Positions 11,801 through 24,219 are shown, numbered from the stretch's first letter. The stretch is 64,000 nt of DNA from Neurospora tetraspora (GCF_033439725.1 NW_026944388.1:1178001-1242000), one strand, 5' to 3'. Made by a program: numbers and translations. The notes: generated by a model not told the origin, from the sequence alone.

Positions 11801-13644
11801 CCTCGGACACCTCAATTGGATGAGCCTCGTCCTTGAGATCGGTCTTGTGAGGAGTGGTGTCATCCTTCACGTCGACCTCGTCCTTGGTAGCAGCAACTTC
11901 AGGGGCATCCTCAGTGACATCCTCTTGGGTCGTCTGCTGGGTGGATTCCTCAGGGGTTGTCTGTTGGGTGATCTCTTCCTGAGTAGTCTGTTGAGTGACC
12001 TCATCGTCGGTTTGGGTATCCTGGTGAGCGGTTTCCTCCCGAGTGGCCTTGTCCTTGGTATCGTCCTCGTGGGCAGGCTCTTCCGAAGTCTCCTTGATCG
12101 CGTTCTCTTCGGTGGCCTTTTCCGGACTGGCCTCTTCGCGGGCAGTCTCCTCCTCAGCAGGCTTCTCCTCAGAAGGCTGTTCCTCAGTGGTCTTCAAGGT
12201 GTCCTCCTGAACCTTATCTTCATGAATGGGCGCAGAGTCCTCCTTCTCAGTTTCCGCCAGAGGGGTCTCTTCGTCCTTGGAAACAGACTCCGGGGCAGTC
12301 GTCTCGTGGGTAATGTCCTCGCTGTGGTTGACCTCCTCCTTAGACTCGGTGGTCTCTTGCAAGTCGGACTCCGTAGCAGGAGTTTCCTCCTTCAGGGTTG
12401 TCTCGGTCTCGGGGGTGGTCTCGGCCTCTGGAGCAGCGGAAACAGTCTCCTCAGCTGGAGTGGCTTCCTCTTGTGCCTCGACTTGCGAGGTGCTCTCCTC
12501 CTGAACATCAGCCTTCTCAACGGGTGATTCCGCGTCGACCTCAGCTTCCTTCTTGTGCTCAGCGTCTAAAACGGTGGTCTCCTCGGGCTTAGACTCTTCC
12601 GTTTCAATGGTAGGCTCGGCAGAGGTTTCCTCCTCTGTAGAAAGGGACTCCTTGGGCGCCGACTCGGCCTCTGGAGCAGTCTCGTGGGCGAGGACTTCCT
12701 CCTTCGGGGCCGCCTCGTGCTGTTGAGAGTCCTCGGGCTTCGAGCTGGTCTCCTCAACATCGGTTGCTGTCTCGACCTTGGTCTCCTCTGGGGTGGCCTC
12801 CTCTGGGGTGGCCTCCTCCTCCTTGGAAGGTGTCTCAGCGGATGAAGGAGCCTCGACTGATGTTGAGACCTCAACGGGCGCAACGTTGCTCTCTGTGGAA
12901 TCCTTTGTCTTGGTCTTATCCTCTTCCTCCGAGAGAGCTTCATCCTTCAAGGTAGCCTCAGTAGTCGAAGGGGCTTCAGCCTTGGTTTCAGTGTGAGCCT
13001 CCAAGGTAGTGTCGTCCTTTGCCGCAGCGTCGTCCTTGGCAACAGCATCATCGTTGGAGGTAGTATCATCTGCGCCAGGAGCCTCGGTAGTGGAGACATC
13101 TTCAGCCTTGAGGACAACATCGTGCTCCGGGGTGTCTTTTGTCTCTGAGACCGCGGTGATTTCTGTAGCAGTGTCCTTTTCTTGGGGAGCCTCAACCTCG
13201 GGAGCAGTATCTCCATTTGTTTGAGGCGCATTCTCCTCTGGGGTTGCCTCGTCGTTGGGAAGGTCGGGCTTGGGTTCCTCCCTAGATACGGTGTACAGGT
13301 CAGTAGTTGGTACCGACGACAAGAACAAGGCAGTCTTCCACTTACTTTGGCGGGTGTTGGAACTCCAACTCGTTGTTTCTGAACCCAGAACTGTCTGTGA
13401 CGGTAGGCGCGCCCTCGTCAAGGACCCACCAATCGCCCAAGCCGATACGGAACTTGTAGACTGCCTTGGATCCGACTTCACCCCAGATTTCCTTGGTGAA
13501 GACGTGTTCTCCGTCAGCACCGGTGGTGCAGTCCATCTCCTGGGGTTGCCATTCTGGCTCGGAGAAAGAGCCAGCAATAAAAAGTGGCGGCTGAGTGCCG
13601 GATGACCGGAATGTAATGGTCGTAGACACCTTGGTGGAAGCCAT
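8839..13644 (-). CDS. giant acidic repeat protein with N-terminal AMPK-type CBM48 domain and C-terminal membrane tail
   Basis: Four exons: 13644-13346, 13281-10194, 10136-9007 and 8938-8839. All three introns are 57-68 bp with good junctions and preserved phase, giving 1,538 residues. Residues 1-95 form an AMPK-type glycogen-binding domain: TTITFRSSGTQPPLFIAGSF, then YKFRIGLGDWWVLDEGAPTV. The yeast relatives with this domain at the N-terminus are Crp1 and Mdg1. Residues 100-1130 are Glu/Ala/Thr/Pro-rich and almost without aromatics, with 12-residue repeats of the SHVEEAAPVEEA type around 785-917. Near 1070-1130 a TAAEVADSA-type segment recurs four times. The C-terminus has two hydrophobic stretches (FCKLIIVDFIGGIL and LLAAGTAAVAMGVGWW), suggesting a membrane anchor. 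A glycogen or membrane scaffold role is inference only. The repeats make the exact length assembly-sensitive. Confidence 0.85.
10830..11230 (-). repeat. coding minisatellite (36-bp units) in the CBM48 gene
   Basis: Near-identical 36-bp units encode SHVEEAAPVEEA, mostly head to tail at about 11066-11226, with a related block at 10830-10915. A longer segment containing AVEAAPVAEDSEVDKA also occurs twice (about 10970-11040 and 11480-11545). Reading frame is kept throughout, as expected if copy number changes by slippage or unequal exchange. Confidence 0.85.
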
Positions 13645-16129
13645 GGTTTGGGCTTTGAGGGTTTCGATAGATGGAAAGTGTGGGGAGTTGAAGTGTAATT
13701 TGAGACTATTGGGTCATTGGCCCGGATGCCCAAATGCTGTGCACCGATAAAATAAAGTGATAGCTCCTGAAAGAGCGCTCTAGGGTAGCTTTGTAGGTTG
13801 GCGGTGATTCGACGTTAGCTGCTGGTTCGTAGCTGGAGTCGCACAGGCCTTGTTGACGGGATCAACCAGCTGCTCGAATCATGGAGATTAGTATGTTGAC
13901 AAGCGATATCATGGAGTGGATCTTGAACAGTGGAGAGGCGACGGGAGTTGGAAGCGAAGGTGCGCAACACAGAAGAACAGAAGCTCGAAACTCGTTTCTC
14001 GAAGCTCTCTCCATGTTGCTTGGGTGGGCTGATGACTGACGGGATGTGCTTGTGCTGGAGTGAGGTGCGGGGTTTGGGAGTTTTGGGTACCTTGTCTCTC
14101 TTCAGAGTGTCTATCGTAAGCTCAGCCTCGACCAGATGGTGACGTCTAAGATAGAAGCGCTACGCGACGGCAAGAGGATGACAGCGTCGAACACTGGTTT
14201 GCAGAAGATGTGGGATGGATGTTCCAAGGCTGCCAGCGAAATGTGCAGGTCGAGCAGCTGCTGGTTGGGAAAATGGAGGGGGAGAAGGAATCGGACGGAC
14301 AACTCACCACTGGAGCCGATCTCGAGGCAGTCGGGGTTATTTAGGCAGGCAGACCAGTTCCGAGATAAGGGCCTGAATTTGTTGGGTGGTATTGACTGTG
14401 GATACCTCTAAGGGATATGGATACTGTGTGTGCTGTGCTCGACTGTGAGGTGCGGTGCGTGCTTGGGTGCAAGTGGGTGGTGCAGTCCTTGGTGTGTTCG
14501 GGGAGAGGTGCAGTGCTGGATGAAGCCCCTCACTGGCAGGTCTGACGCGCGGGGAATCAGAAATGGACGAGGCAGGTGCAGACCAGAGAAGTGGAAATTC
14601 CCCTCTTCAGTCTGTTTACCTCATATGAGTCCGGGATATGGCTGATCGATGTTTATCCTAGGAATTGTCGCAGTGCAACCTATCACGCAATTCGTCTACG
14701 GAAATGGCAGCATCTCGTTCGATGGCTGTTATCAACTTATCATGATCAGAATGGACGTTGTTCCTTGACCGGTGCGGACAAGGGAAGGCGGCTAGGTAGG
14801 TGGTTGTTTTCTTCAGCTTCCAGGTTTTCTTCATTCTCCCTGGATCTGCAGTTCGGCACAATTGTACGGCGCTAGCAGTGCAGTGCAGTGTAGTGATCTG
14901 AAGCTTGCTGTGCTGACCTACGCCTACCTTGCCGTGCTTGCCTACCTACAGCCACCCGACACTCGTCTTTTTTTTGTTTTTGACGGTTCGTCGTTCTTCC
15001 TCAAACATACATACCTCTACTGGTACCTCACTGCATCAATGTAATCAAGACCGCAACCGTCCCGACATGGATGTGTGCCCTGCTTCGGCTGCCTTGCATA
15101 CATAGGTACCCTTGCTTGTGAACGCTGCACAAAGATAAACGAACTGGAAAGCGCGGAGCTGCAGCATTTGTGTACATGAGCACACCTTCCCGTCCCTCTC
15201 TTGCGGTCCAAGGTCAGACCGAGTGGCAAGTGGTGGTGCCACTGCACCAAATTTACGCGAACGAGGACGAGCAAGGCCAGAAACACAAATTGCAGTGGGT
15301 TCCCGTCAGTTTGCACCCTTTGCACGTCGGGCGCGATTGATAGGCTGATGGATTCTTGTTGAGAAGAACACCAGGGCACACCGCAAGAATAGTTTTGAAA
15401 ATCTCTTCAACAACCTCAAATTTAGCTGCACTCGAGCCGTTTGCCGATTGGTGATGCAGAAATGCAAAAAGACGCTACAAAAAGTCCAGATGCTCAACTG
15501 ACAAAGCAAAAGAGCTTGGCTTCGTTGTCGCCATGTACCGATGGCGCTAAACGCACGGGCTCTCGAGGTGCAGATCCCCCGCATTGAAGGTGGACATTTG
15601 CCAGGTTGGCGACATGGATCTTACCATAGTAAGTGGTCAAGTGGGCAATATTGGGCGGTGAAAATCGGCACAGAGCTTCATGCCTTCAACGACCGCCTTT
15701 GTTCTGACGCCTCCATTCACATGCCACCCTTGTTGTGAACTATTCTGACATGCAAGGTTATGGTTGTCTCAGATCCATCTCAAAACTTTAAACACTCGGC
15801 ATCAGGGCCCATCATTATTTTCCAATTGAACATTCACGTACAAGTGAATTTGCCTTTTCCCAACCTTTTCATCCCTGCGGCAAGTATAGATTTTTCTGAC
15901 AAATCAACAACCCCGCGACGAACATTCCGAAAATATCTACCCACGAATTCAATAAAACGAATCGCTCACCAATTCCGAGAACCAGCAACAAATCACTTGC
16001 CCGAGACCACCTACCGGATCCGATACCTTGCCGTGGTCTATCCGCAACGGGATCGGCGCCGCACTCAACAATCAACATCCAACCGTAAACCACTGCATCA
16101 ATTGACGTGTAACCACGCCTTTGGTCGAC
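13645..16129. other. divergent intergenic region between the CBM48 gene and iwr1
   Basis: About 2.5 kb shared by two divergently transcribed genes. Several short frames are open but none has domain content, coherent composition or splice support. A GCAGTGCAGTGCAGTGTAGTG stretch lies near 14875-14895. A frame open from 15760 runs into the iwr1 coding region but is read as its 5' leader. No RNA gene was recognised. Confidence 0.55.
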
Positions 16130-17709
16130 ATGTCGGTTTTCCTGCCCCCCGAGACCATCACGGTCAAGCGGCGCAAGCGTGGCGCAGAAGACGCGCCTGT
16201 CGACTTCCTGAGTTAGTTATCTCCAACAAGTTTCTGTCAATTCCTAGTTGCAATGCTAACTACTGGACTCAAGGGGTCGAGGGAAGCAAGCGTTCTCGAA
16301 ATGGAGAAGGCAGCTGGGTGTATCGGCTCAAACAAGCAACAGACATCATAGCCCCGCAGCCAACCATACCGACCATTCAGACCACGAAAGAAGGCGATGA
16401 GAAGAGACGCATCATCAAGCCTCTACCCCGTCCGAGATCGCAGAGGATTACACCCCAGCCCGACGTTACGCCATCCACCGAGCCGACATCTACGTCCCAG
16501 ACGGCCAAGGAACCCACTCTTCGACGATTCCACCTGTCCAAAACCATTGTATCGCAAGCCGCAACATCAGGACCCGTCTCCAAGAAGCGCGCCAACACCG
16601 CCATCTTCGTCGAGCGGAGTTCCAAGCGAAAGTCACTTCACGAGAACCAAGCTCTCGAGCAGTCGAAACCCACGAGCGTTCAAAATGGTCCGGCCGCCCT
16701 TCAGCCCAAGCCCTCGACCGGCTACACCTACCAGGAGCCTCCTCCAGCCGATCCCAACGACACCGGCGTGAAGCGATCATACAAGCGGCCCGGTACGAGG
16801 CGCTTCCAACCCCCGGCTGAGTCGTCGAAACCCGGAGCCCACCCTGCTCTTCCCCCATCGCTGGTCAATCGCAATGTCAACGTCGACATGGATCAGCTCG
16901 CCCAGGAAATGGACGCCTACACACTCAGCGCTATTACCAGCCATCTGAGCAAGCTGGACGAGGCAAGTGCCAAGGCTGCGGAGAGGAAAGCCAAATTCAA
17001 GCCCAAGGCTCCCGCGCTGAGGTACGCGCAACGACACCCGGAGGCTGCGGCTGCGGCTGCTCCTACTAAGGAGGCGGCCCCTCAGGCCACTGCTGCTGCG
17101 CCGGTGGATGATGATATGGACATCGATATGATGGACACCTCGGATGATGACGAGTACGTCATTGAGGAATACTACCGCGTGCCCGCCAGCCGGCTCAACG
17201 AGGAAGAGGTGGCGGCCACGCAGGTTGGTCTGCTGGTGTTTGATTCCGAGCCCGATAAGACCGAGTTCTTCTTTGGCACGGAGGAGGATGACGAGTATGA
17301 GTTCCCGGAGGATGAAGATGATGAGAACCGTATGTGCTTTTTTTTTCCTTCCCTGCTTTCCCCCCTTGCCCTCTATTCGATATACAGCACTAACACCCAT
17401 CGCCAACAACAAACAGACGAGAACTACTACGCAGCCGACTACCCCGACGAAGACCTCGAATGGGACGACGAGCTCGACCGCAACCCTTACGAATACGTCA
17501 CGGGCAACGCCTCGGATAGGGAGGAGTTTGACGCCGAATTGGATGACAACGACGACGACGACTTCGTCAAAGCTGACGAGAGATTCATGGATCATGTCTG
17601 GCAGACTAGTAATGAGATGGCGGATATGGTTGCTTATGCGAGAGGGTATGATGGAGATAGACCGGAGCCTGCGGTGGCTGGGTTCCCGAGGGGATTCCCT
17701 TATGAATAG
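16130..17709 (+). CDS. iwr1: Iwr1, RNA polymerase II nuclear import factor
   Basis: Three exons: 16130-16211, 16274-17329 and 17417-17709, with introns of 62 bp (GTTAGT donor, GCTAAC branch point) and 87 bp (GTATGT donor); 476 residues. The product starts MSVFLPPETITVKRRKRG, a basic segment like the N-terminal bipartite NLS of Iwr1. The Iwr1 signature is near the C-terminus: YVIEEYYRV (about 322), then acidic DEYEFPEDEDDEN, and after the last splice YYAADYPDEDLEWDDELDRN (about 383-402). Iwr1 binds the clamp/jaw cleft of assembled RNA polymerase II and escorts it into the nucleus. The middle (about 60-260) is low-complexity and basic. The frame running through both introns to 15760 is ignored because the splice sites are strong and restore the conserved motif. 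Confidence 0.9.
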
Positions 17710-19292
17710 GATTGATAGGGATGCTTGGCTCTTGGGAGGCTTGGTACGTGGAGGTTAGGTTTATGGGATACCCGAGCGAGAGGAGAGGGGAGGAGGTGGC
17801 TGAAGGGAGTATTACCGTCAGTCATTATACTATGATTGCATACTCAAGGTGGATTACTTGCTTATAGGCTATCACATAGTGCGTAGTATGACGGCATACC
17901 ACAAAGCAGTAAATATATGGACTGCACCGGCGGTAGTTGTTACAACACCACAGCAGAGCGGATAGAGTTAGGATATAGTTAACTTCCTCATAACTCCATT
18001 CATATTCGTTCTACAAACTATTTGGTAAGAGATTACCTCCCGTGCTTTTGACTTACAGTGATGCAGCAAAAGTCTGTGTGCATACCCCAGTTTTCCATAC
18101 AAAATACCATCAAATCACTACTACCATTTAACTTGCTAGAAAAAAACACCACCACAACGCAAAAAGGTTTCTTTAACGAATGTGTCATGGAATCAAAGCC
18201 TTTCTCCCAACTTTTGTACTTTTTGTGTTTGTAGAACCTGATGTGCCCCTGAAGTGGCAGTGCGCCTCTCAATCAGTACGTAGAGTTCCAAGACTGGCAG
18301 GAAGCCATTGATTGACTGGGGCGTACAGAGAGAGGCACAACTCTTATAAAGCATCATGAACGGAATATATCTCGAGGCACTGAGGACAGGCAAACACATG
18401 CATGACACATAAAAATTGAAAGACTGAATAGTGCTTTCTCTCCATACAATCAATGTACAGAAATTCCACTATAGTCAGTCATAACATAGCATAGTCATAG
18501 TATAGCCCAAGCCAATGTACCACTCAGTAAAAGTCCAGATAGGTATCTTTTTCAGATGGTAAAACATCCAATGTAAGTAAGCCTAGTAGAAAGTATGTAT
18601 GTATGTATATAAGAAACGCGCATAGAGACCAACCAGTAAGAACAAGTTCAAGTAGTAGAGGTAAAGTTTGAATTCAGATGTAGTAGCTTCTTCTTCTTCT
18701 TCTTCTTATTTTATGAAGAGATCTTGATATACGTACAACAACAACTACACGACTGCTTGCTGTCTATGAACACACTTGAATACGAAATTGACAAAACGTG
18801 CTAAAACGGAGGGTTGTAAATGGGCAAAATGACTGACGAAGATGATGATATATAAAACATAGAGAGCGAAGATGAAGAGAAGAAAAGTGTAAATGACGGA
18901 ATAAATCAAATCAACCCAAACAAACACATGGAAGTTGCTGTAAACCCCCCGTGTGTAGCCTTTATAAGGTCTTTCTTGGTGCCAGCTTCTTCTGTCTCTC
19001 TTCTTTCTGCCCCTCCCTCACTCTCCCTCTCCTTCTCTCTTCCTTTCTTACTCTTCTCCTCGCCCCCCTATTGTGTAATTTGGCCCAATTGAACCGGACC
19101 AAAAATCTCCTGTAACATTTAAAAACGAACGCCTCAACCATGCATGCCCAAACCTATACCTATACCCACAAAATGCCACAAACATGCGCTTATATAACGA
19201 ACCCATATCAACATGCCTCTAAAAAGGCCCTGCCTGCCCAGCAACAACAACAAAAGAAACCAAAAAAACACCCTTTATACAACCCCCCAAAA
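17710..19292. other. convergent intergenic region with two microsatellites
   Basis: 3' flanks of iwr1 (+) and the F-box gene (-), AT-richer than the coding DNA around it. It contains a GTAT microsatellite (18593-18608) and seven CTT units (18687-18707). No supported gene. Confidence 0.6.
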
Positions 19293-21596
19293 TCACATAA
19301 CAACACAAACAGCAGTCCTAGCCCTCCTCCTCCCCCCCGCTCCCACCCCTTCACCAGCCCCATCTCCCCCGGCTCCTCCCCACACACCCTCACCATCCTC
19401 ACCATCCTCACCCAGCTGACCACCCAACCCCTCCTCATCAGCATGCACCATCGCCGCCTCCCTCGCTCTCCTCCTCCTCCGTCTGCGGCCCGCACCGTCC
19501 CCGCCTGCTCGCTCCTCTTCCTCGGCTTGCATGTACTGCGCCCACTTGGCTTCGAGACGACGAGCGGAGGGGAAGGAACCGCGGAGGACGCGCTTGGTGT
19601 GCTCGTCTACGGTCTGTTGCCAGCCGTAGTAGCATTTTAGGGCGATGGTTTCTGTGGGGGGGAGGTTCTGGGTGGTGATGGTTGTGGTTGTGGTTGTGGT
19701 TGTGGTGGGAGGGGGGTTGATGGGGGTGACGGTGGTGGTGGTGGTGACGAATTTGTTGTCGGTGTCGAAGATGGAGGTTGTGAGGTCGGATGATGAGGGT
19801 GATGATGGTTGCGAGTCGGTGGTGGTGGTAGGGAGGGTGGTGGTGGTGGGAACCGAAATCTTCATGGGTTCGGTGTTTCGGCTAAGGACTTCCCGGATTC
19901 CGGTCCAGGTGACGTTGCCGCAGTCGTAGACGGTTAAGTGTAGAGTGACTTTTGGCAAGCCTGAGGGCTGCTGCTGCTGAGCGTTGAGAGAGATGGCTTG
20001 ACGCTTGGCATCCATCGCGCGCTGACGGACCATGGAGGCTGCTTCGGCCAGGACCAGATCGCTGATACGCGTGTTATCCATGATTACGCTGCACAGCGAT
20101 GTACAAGCACGGAAGACGGGTAGCATGCCCGTGTCCCCTAGTTTGCCGCAGTAGCCGATGCTGAGGTGTTCGAGCTTGCTCGCGCAGGGCGCTTTGGCTA
20201 GATGTTCGGACAGGAGAGAGTTGGTCAGCTCCTCGAGGTCTTCCAGTTCGAGATGAGTGAGGCGGGGAGTAGACGCCAGGATCGGTTCCAATGCAGAGTC
20301 GGTCAGGGTCGTGATGCCGGAGAGGATTAGACCTTCGAGCTCTGGAACCAGGTGGCCTAGGGCTTGGACACCCTGGCTGGTGAGTCGATTGCATCGGGAA
20401 AGATCGAGGTGACGAAGTTTCCGAGGTGGCACCATGGGGGTGTTTGTGAGAACGTCGATTTCGGGATCCACCCCGTGCATCATGACTTGTAGGGCAGCGT
20501 CACTCAGGTCTTCGCACCCTGCCAGGACGAGGCGTTCAAGGTTGTTGGTCGTGAAGATGGATTTTGCGACTTCCAGGTCCTTGAATCCCTTGACCTCACC
20601 GACTCGCAGGTCTTTGAGCTTTGGGCATCCTTCTACCACGGTTTGGATGGCCTTAGCATCCATGTGTTTGCACCAGGAGACGTTCAGCATCTCCAACTGC
20701 GGGCAGGACTCGGCAATGAGTCTGAGTGTTGTGTTGCAGACGGCTGGCAGGCCGGTAAGGTTGAGATTGACAAGTCTGTTGTTCCTCTTGATCAAATCGT
20801 GTAGTGTCTGCCGTTGTAGGTTTCGGCAACCTTCCAGGGTAGCGTTGACGAGATTCCGAGAAGCTTTCACCACCATCTCTGCGCGTCTGTGGTGTTCCAA
20901 CTGCACACATCCTCGAAGATTGAGATCCCTAATGAACGAGCCCGCTGAAACGATGATTTGGGCTAACGCCTCAGCCGGGATCTGTTGATAGAATTCGGAA
21001 GCGTCACATCTGGTCCAAAGCTGCCCGTCATAGCACATGTCGTAGAACTCCTTGCTGACACGCGATGCGCGGACCAGCTCCTTGGGGCTGAGAAATGAGA
21101 GGACATGGATTCTGATTTCATGCGGCATGTTGGCCCAAAGGTTGAATGCCGTCAACCTTTTCTTATGATGAGGTAAGACGATCGAAGTCGTCATGTGGAT
21201 GGGATGGCCGACTTTGCGGACCGCCAGCATAGGATCCGAAACATCGCAACCGGGCGTGTCGAGTCCTGGGGTGGTCGGAGCCGTAGAAGGAACGCTGGAA
21301 GAAGCTGAGGACGCTCCGTGGGAGAAGTAGGAAGAGCTAATGCTGGCCTGACCAAACGGAGATGGCGCATTGGGCGTGGCCAGACTAACGCATGACAGAC
21401 TGGTATGGCCGTGGTAAGGACTGCTCGATGACCTTTGGCGTTGAAAGGGAGCCAAGGCCGGTGATGATGAGATACGTTGGAGACCTCGGAGCAGCTTTTG
21501 GCGTCCTTTGCTCTTTCCCCTTATCCCTTCTCCATTCTCAAGTGCGCCATTGCTGGCCGACCTGGGCGTTGACGGCCTGCTTAGTTGTGAATCCAT
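19293..21596 (-). CDS. F-box / leucine-rich-repeat protein (SCF substrate receptor)
   Basis: Single exon of 767 residues. A Ser/Pro-rich N-terminus precedes an F-box at about 150-200, with NMPHEIRIHVLSFLSPKEL and VSKEFYDMCYDGQLW, the Skp1-binding region. Leucine-rich repeats of the cysteine-containing type follow (about 225-590): LNLRGCVQLEHH, LEGCRNLQRQTLHDLI, LNVSWCKHMDAKAIQ, LAGCEDLSDAALQ, LDLSRCNRLTSQGVQAL and LSIGYCGKLGDTGM. The C-terminus has Thr runs, an Arg run and a Gly/Glu-rich tail. Such proteins choose substrates for SCF ubiquitin ligases; the closest known layout is fission yeast Pof2-like. The start is the Met of MDSQLSRPSTPRSASNG at 21596; the frame stays open to 22310 but the extra 238 codons look like untranslated leader. 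Confidence 0.88.
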   Translation of the reverse strand: MDSQLSRPSTPRSASNGALENGEGIRGKSKGRQKLLRGLQRISSSPALAPFQRQRSSSSPYHGHTSLSCVSLATPNAPSPFGQASISSSYFSHGASSASSSVPSTAPTTPGLDTPGCDVSDPMLAVRKVGHPIHMTTSIVLPHHKKRLTAFNLWANMPHEIRIHVLSFLSPKELVRASRVSKEFYDMCYDGQLWTRCDASEFYQQIPAEALAQIIVSAGSFIRDLNLRGCVQLEHHRRAEMVVKASRNLVNATLEGCRNLQRQTLHDLIKRNNRLVNLNLTGLPAVCNTTLRLIAESCPQLEMLNVSWCKHMDAKAIQTVVEGCPKLKDLRVGEVKGFKDLEVAKSIFTTNNLERLVLAGCEDLSDAALQVMMHGVDPEIDVLTNTPMVPPRKLRHLDLSRCNRLTSQGVQALGHLVPELEGLILSGITTLTDSALEPILASTPRLTHLELEDLEELTNSLLSEHLAKAPCASKLEHLSIGYCGKLGDTGMLPVFRACTSLCSVIMDNTRISDLVLAEAASMVRQRAMDAKRQAISLNAQQQQPSGLPKVTLHLTVYDCGNVTWTGIREVLSRNTEPMKISVPTTTTLPTTTTDSQPSSPSSSDLTTSIFDTDNKFVTTTTTVTPINPPPTTTTTTTTTITTQNLPPTETIALKCYYGWQQTVDEHTKRVLRGSFPSARRLEAKWAQYMQAEEEERAGGDGAGRRRRRRRAREAAMVHADEEGLGGQLGEDGEDGEGVWGGAGGDGAGEGVGAGGRRRARTAVCVVM

Positions 21597-24219
21597 GATA
21601 GCAACGAGTGTGGTTGGTTGCCGCGAGTTCTCCGTATAAGTGATCGAAACCGGCTCGATGTACTTAAGGAAAGACTCAAAAAAGACCACTGATACGAGTC
21701 GGTGTTTATCTGCCCTTAACTGACTGGGTGTCGACAGACCAAGCAATGTTTCCAGCAGTAGAGATGAGCGAGACGAGCGGTGGCGCTGTCGAGTAGGCAC
21801 CCAAACTTCAAATAGTGTGCTCGTCTCTCCACGATGATGATGGTGTGTGGGGTCTGGCCAGCCTGGCGGACAGAGCGAGTAAGGGACACTGACAAATGAT
21901 AACCAATGGATCGCCTGAGCAGACAACAGACGCAAGGTGACCAGGGGCTCGGGACAAACGGAGTTGAACAAAGAACGGAAAGAAGCCCAACGATGAGCGA
22001 ACGAAGGCACGCCCTCTCCGAGACCACGGGGAGCACGGCTCTGACTATAAACCCATGGAATGTGAGGCGGAGGATCGGCAGCTCGGTGACGGGAAGTGTT
22101 CTTCCAAGTGTTCCGGTGCAGGGACCCCAGAAAATATCGCTGGCTTTTGTTCCCAAACTCGCAGAGCTCGACCGTCCGCTCGAGGATCAACAGTGCGGGG
22201 AGGGGCAAGAGGGGGGCTTTCAGGGGTATGTCAGTTGGAGTTGGAGACGAGGGGAGAAGGTCGGGATATCGGGACCTGTGAATATTGAGTCCAGCCTTTT
22301 GGGATTCCACACTTTTTTTATTTCTCTCTCGTATATAGTTCCGTCGTTGTAGTTGTCGGTAGTTCCGTCGTGAGCTGTGATGATATTCGAACAGCAGCCA
22401 GTCAACGTTTGAGTCGTTATTGTTGTACGGCCTCTATAAGTCGTTCCCACTCCGGTTACACGTGTAAGCTAGGAACTGTTTCTTGGGGATGGGTAGGAGG
22501 AAAGAAGAGAGAATAGTTCAAGAGGAACGAGGATCGGACGATCTTGAGGATGTAGAGGGCAAGATAAGAGAGGTAAGCTGACAGATGACACCGGGCTACA
22601 GTATCATACGCTAGCAAAGGTGAGAGGAAAAAAGACGCGGTTTCCTGTGATATTGGATGGACAGCCGTGAAAGGCAGGGGGGTCTTGCGGTTATTTTCCC
22701 GGGTGGCACGACATAGGGTGAGGTCCCTTATCGCATATTGGGCAGCCAGCTGAGCGGATTGGGGATGTGTGAGAGGCAGCACTGGCTGGCCGAGGGGGGG
22801 CCGATTGGAGATGGGAAGCCCCAGGTGGTGTGCATGGTGGGGAGAGATACAGCTGGCAACCGGCCTCAAAGGGATCACCGAGACCAGTGCATGGTGTAGA
22901 GGTATCCTGTCAGTCTGTCACGCCTGTGCTTGGCACATAGTGTACACAGTATTCTCCCTGCCAGGCCTGTCGAAGGAACAGACTGGAGGAAAGACATGAG
23001 GCATTGATCTGACGGGGATGGGCGGGGGCGGGCGGCGAGGGCGGGCTGGGTTCCATTCTCGAAGGCGGGCAGGCGGGCAATGGCTGAATGGCTGATGATC
23101 CAGGCCGAATCCATTGTTCCATATCGGACATGCCAGAATCCCATTTGTCTGGGTTCTCCTGGGCGGACCGCATATGATCATGCCGGCGTGCCACCTGGCC
23201 GCTTGCTGGTTTTAGGGGTCCAAGGGGTCTTTGCACGCCTCGAGCACGCACAAAGCAGCTGCTGACCTCCCATGTGGCTGGCGGCTAATCACTTTCCGTC
23301 CCTCGCTTGGGACATTTGACCGAGCCTTCTGACAACCATCAATTCTTTGCACATTTGGAATCTCTTTGAAGTTGGGCGTGCTTGTGTTGCCTTGTTCCTG
23401 TGCGACCCCGTCAAGTTTTTCTTTATGTTGTACTTGTCCCTTGTCCTGTCAAGCCACTCGTGTTAGTTAAACTCGGAGTTTATCAAAGAGCGTTCGTTGC
23501 TTTTCATCACAGTGCTGTTCAATGAGATGAAACTCCTGATGATGCTGACATCCGACGACAATGTTGATGTTTGGCAGAAATGGAAAAGAGAAACCGACCA
23601 TTCAGTTGATCAGCAATGCCCCGCTCCGTCGTGCAGTCCCCACTGTATGCGCTCAGCGTACCCCACTGAGGCGAAAAGCACAGACAAGCCAGGAGCGTCC
23701 AGAATCCGGGGACCCTTGACGGTGGCAGTGATAGTGGGGCATTGCCCGTGTTCTTTGACGTTTCTTTTTCTCAAGTTGAGAAGAAACAAACTCGACCACA
23801 AGGCCTGTTGACGAACTGTCGACCTGCATTTGGTACACGCATTGTCAACGACCTGCTTGTCTGCAACACCTACGTACGCGGAATAGGTACAGACACGCAT
23901 TTGCCAGGCACAAAGTATAACCTCAATGCGTGTATCAACAAGCAAGACCTTTAAAAAGCGGCATGCGGCATCACAAAGCTTAAAAGTCATCCTAAGAGAT
24001 ATCTAACACAGACTTCACCTCGACATCTTTTAACACCATGGAACGACTTTGTAAGAGCCGTCAATAGGCTCAAAGGAACCACACCACAAGGAGACCACTA
24101 CAGTTCTCGAACAAGACGTACCTCTCATCACGGTACAGCCGTAGGGCTGGACTGGTGGATGGCGGGTCAGGTGGAAACTCTCTTGAAGGTTGTCACACGA
24201 CACTCGGCTCTGCTGACTG
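21597..24219. other. F-box gene leader and upstream intergenic DNA
   Basis: The part to about 22310 is open in frame with the F-box gene but lacks protein-like character. The rest is GC-balanced DNA with scattered short frames and no supported gene or RNA. A hairpin-capable palindrome (GTTTCTT...CTCAA/TTGAGAAGAAAC) is near 23759-23787. Confidence 0.5.

Noticed and set aside
10635-12527. Long + strand frames opposite the CBM48 gene (Leu/Arg/Ser-rich)
   Set aside because: They mirror the Glu/Ala/Pro repeats on the minus strand. Composition follows from the antisense of GAG/GCC codons, and the minus-strand gene has domains and splice sites.
15760-16129. Upstream extension of the iwr1 frame
   Set aside because: The frame runs unspliced through an intron with strong donor, branch point and acceptor. 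The ATG at 16130 gives the expected basic N-terminus.
23610-23990. Minus-strand frame of 126 codons in the F-box/PAS kinase intergenic region
   Set aside because: No domain, no splice context, overlapped by equally long frames on the other strand.
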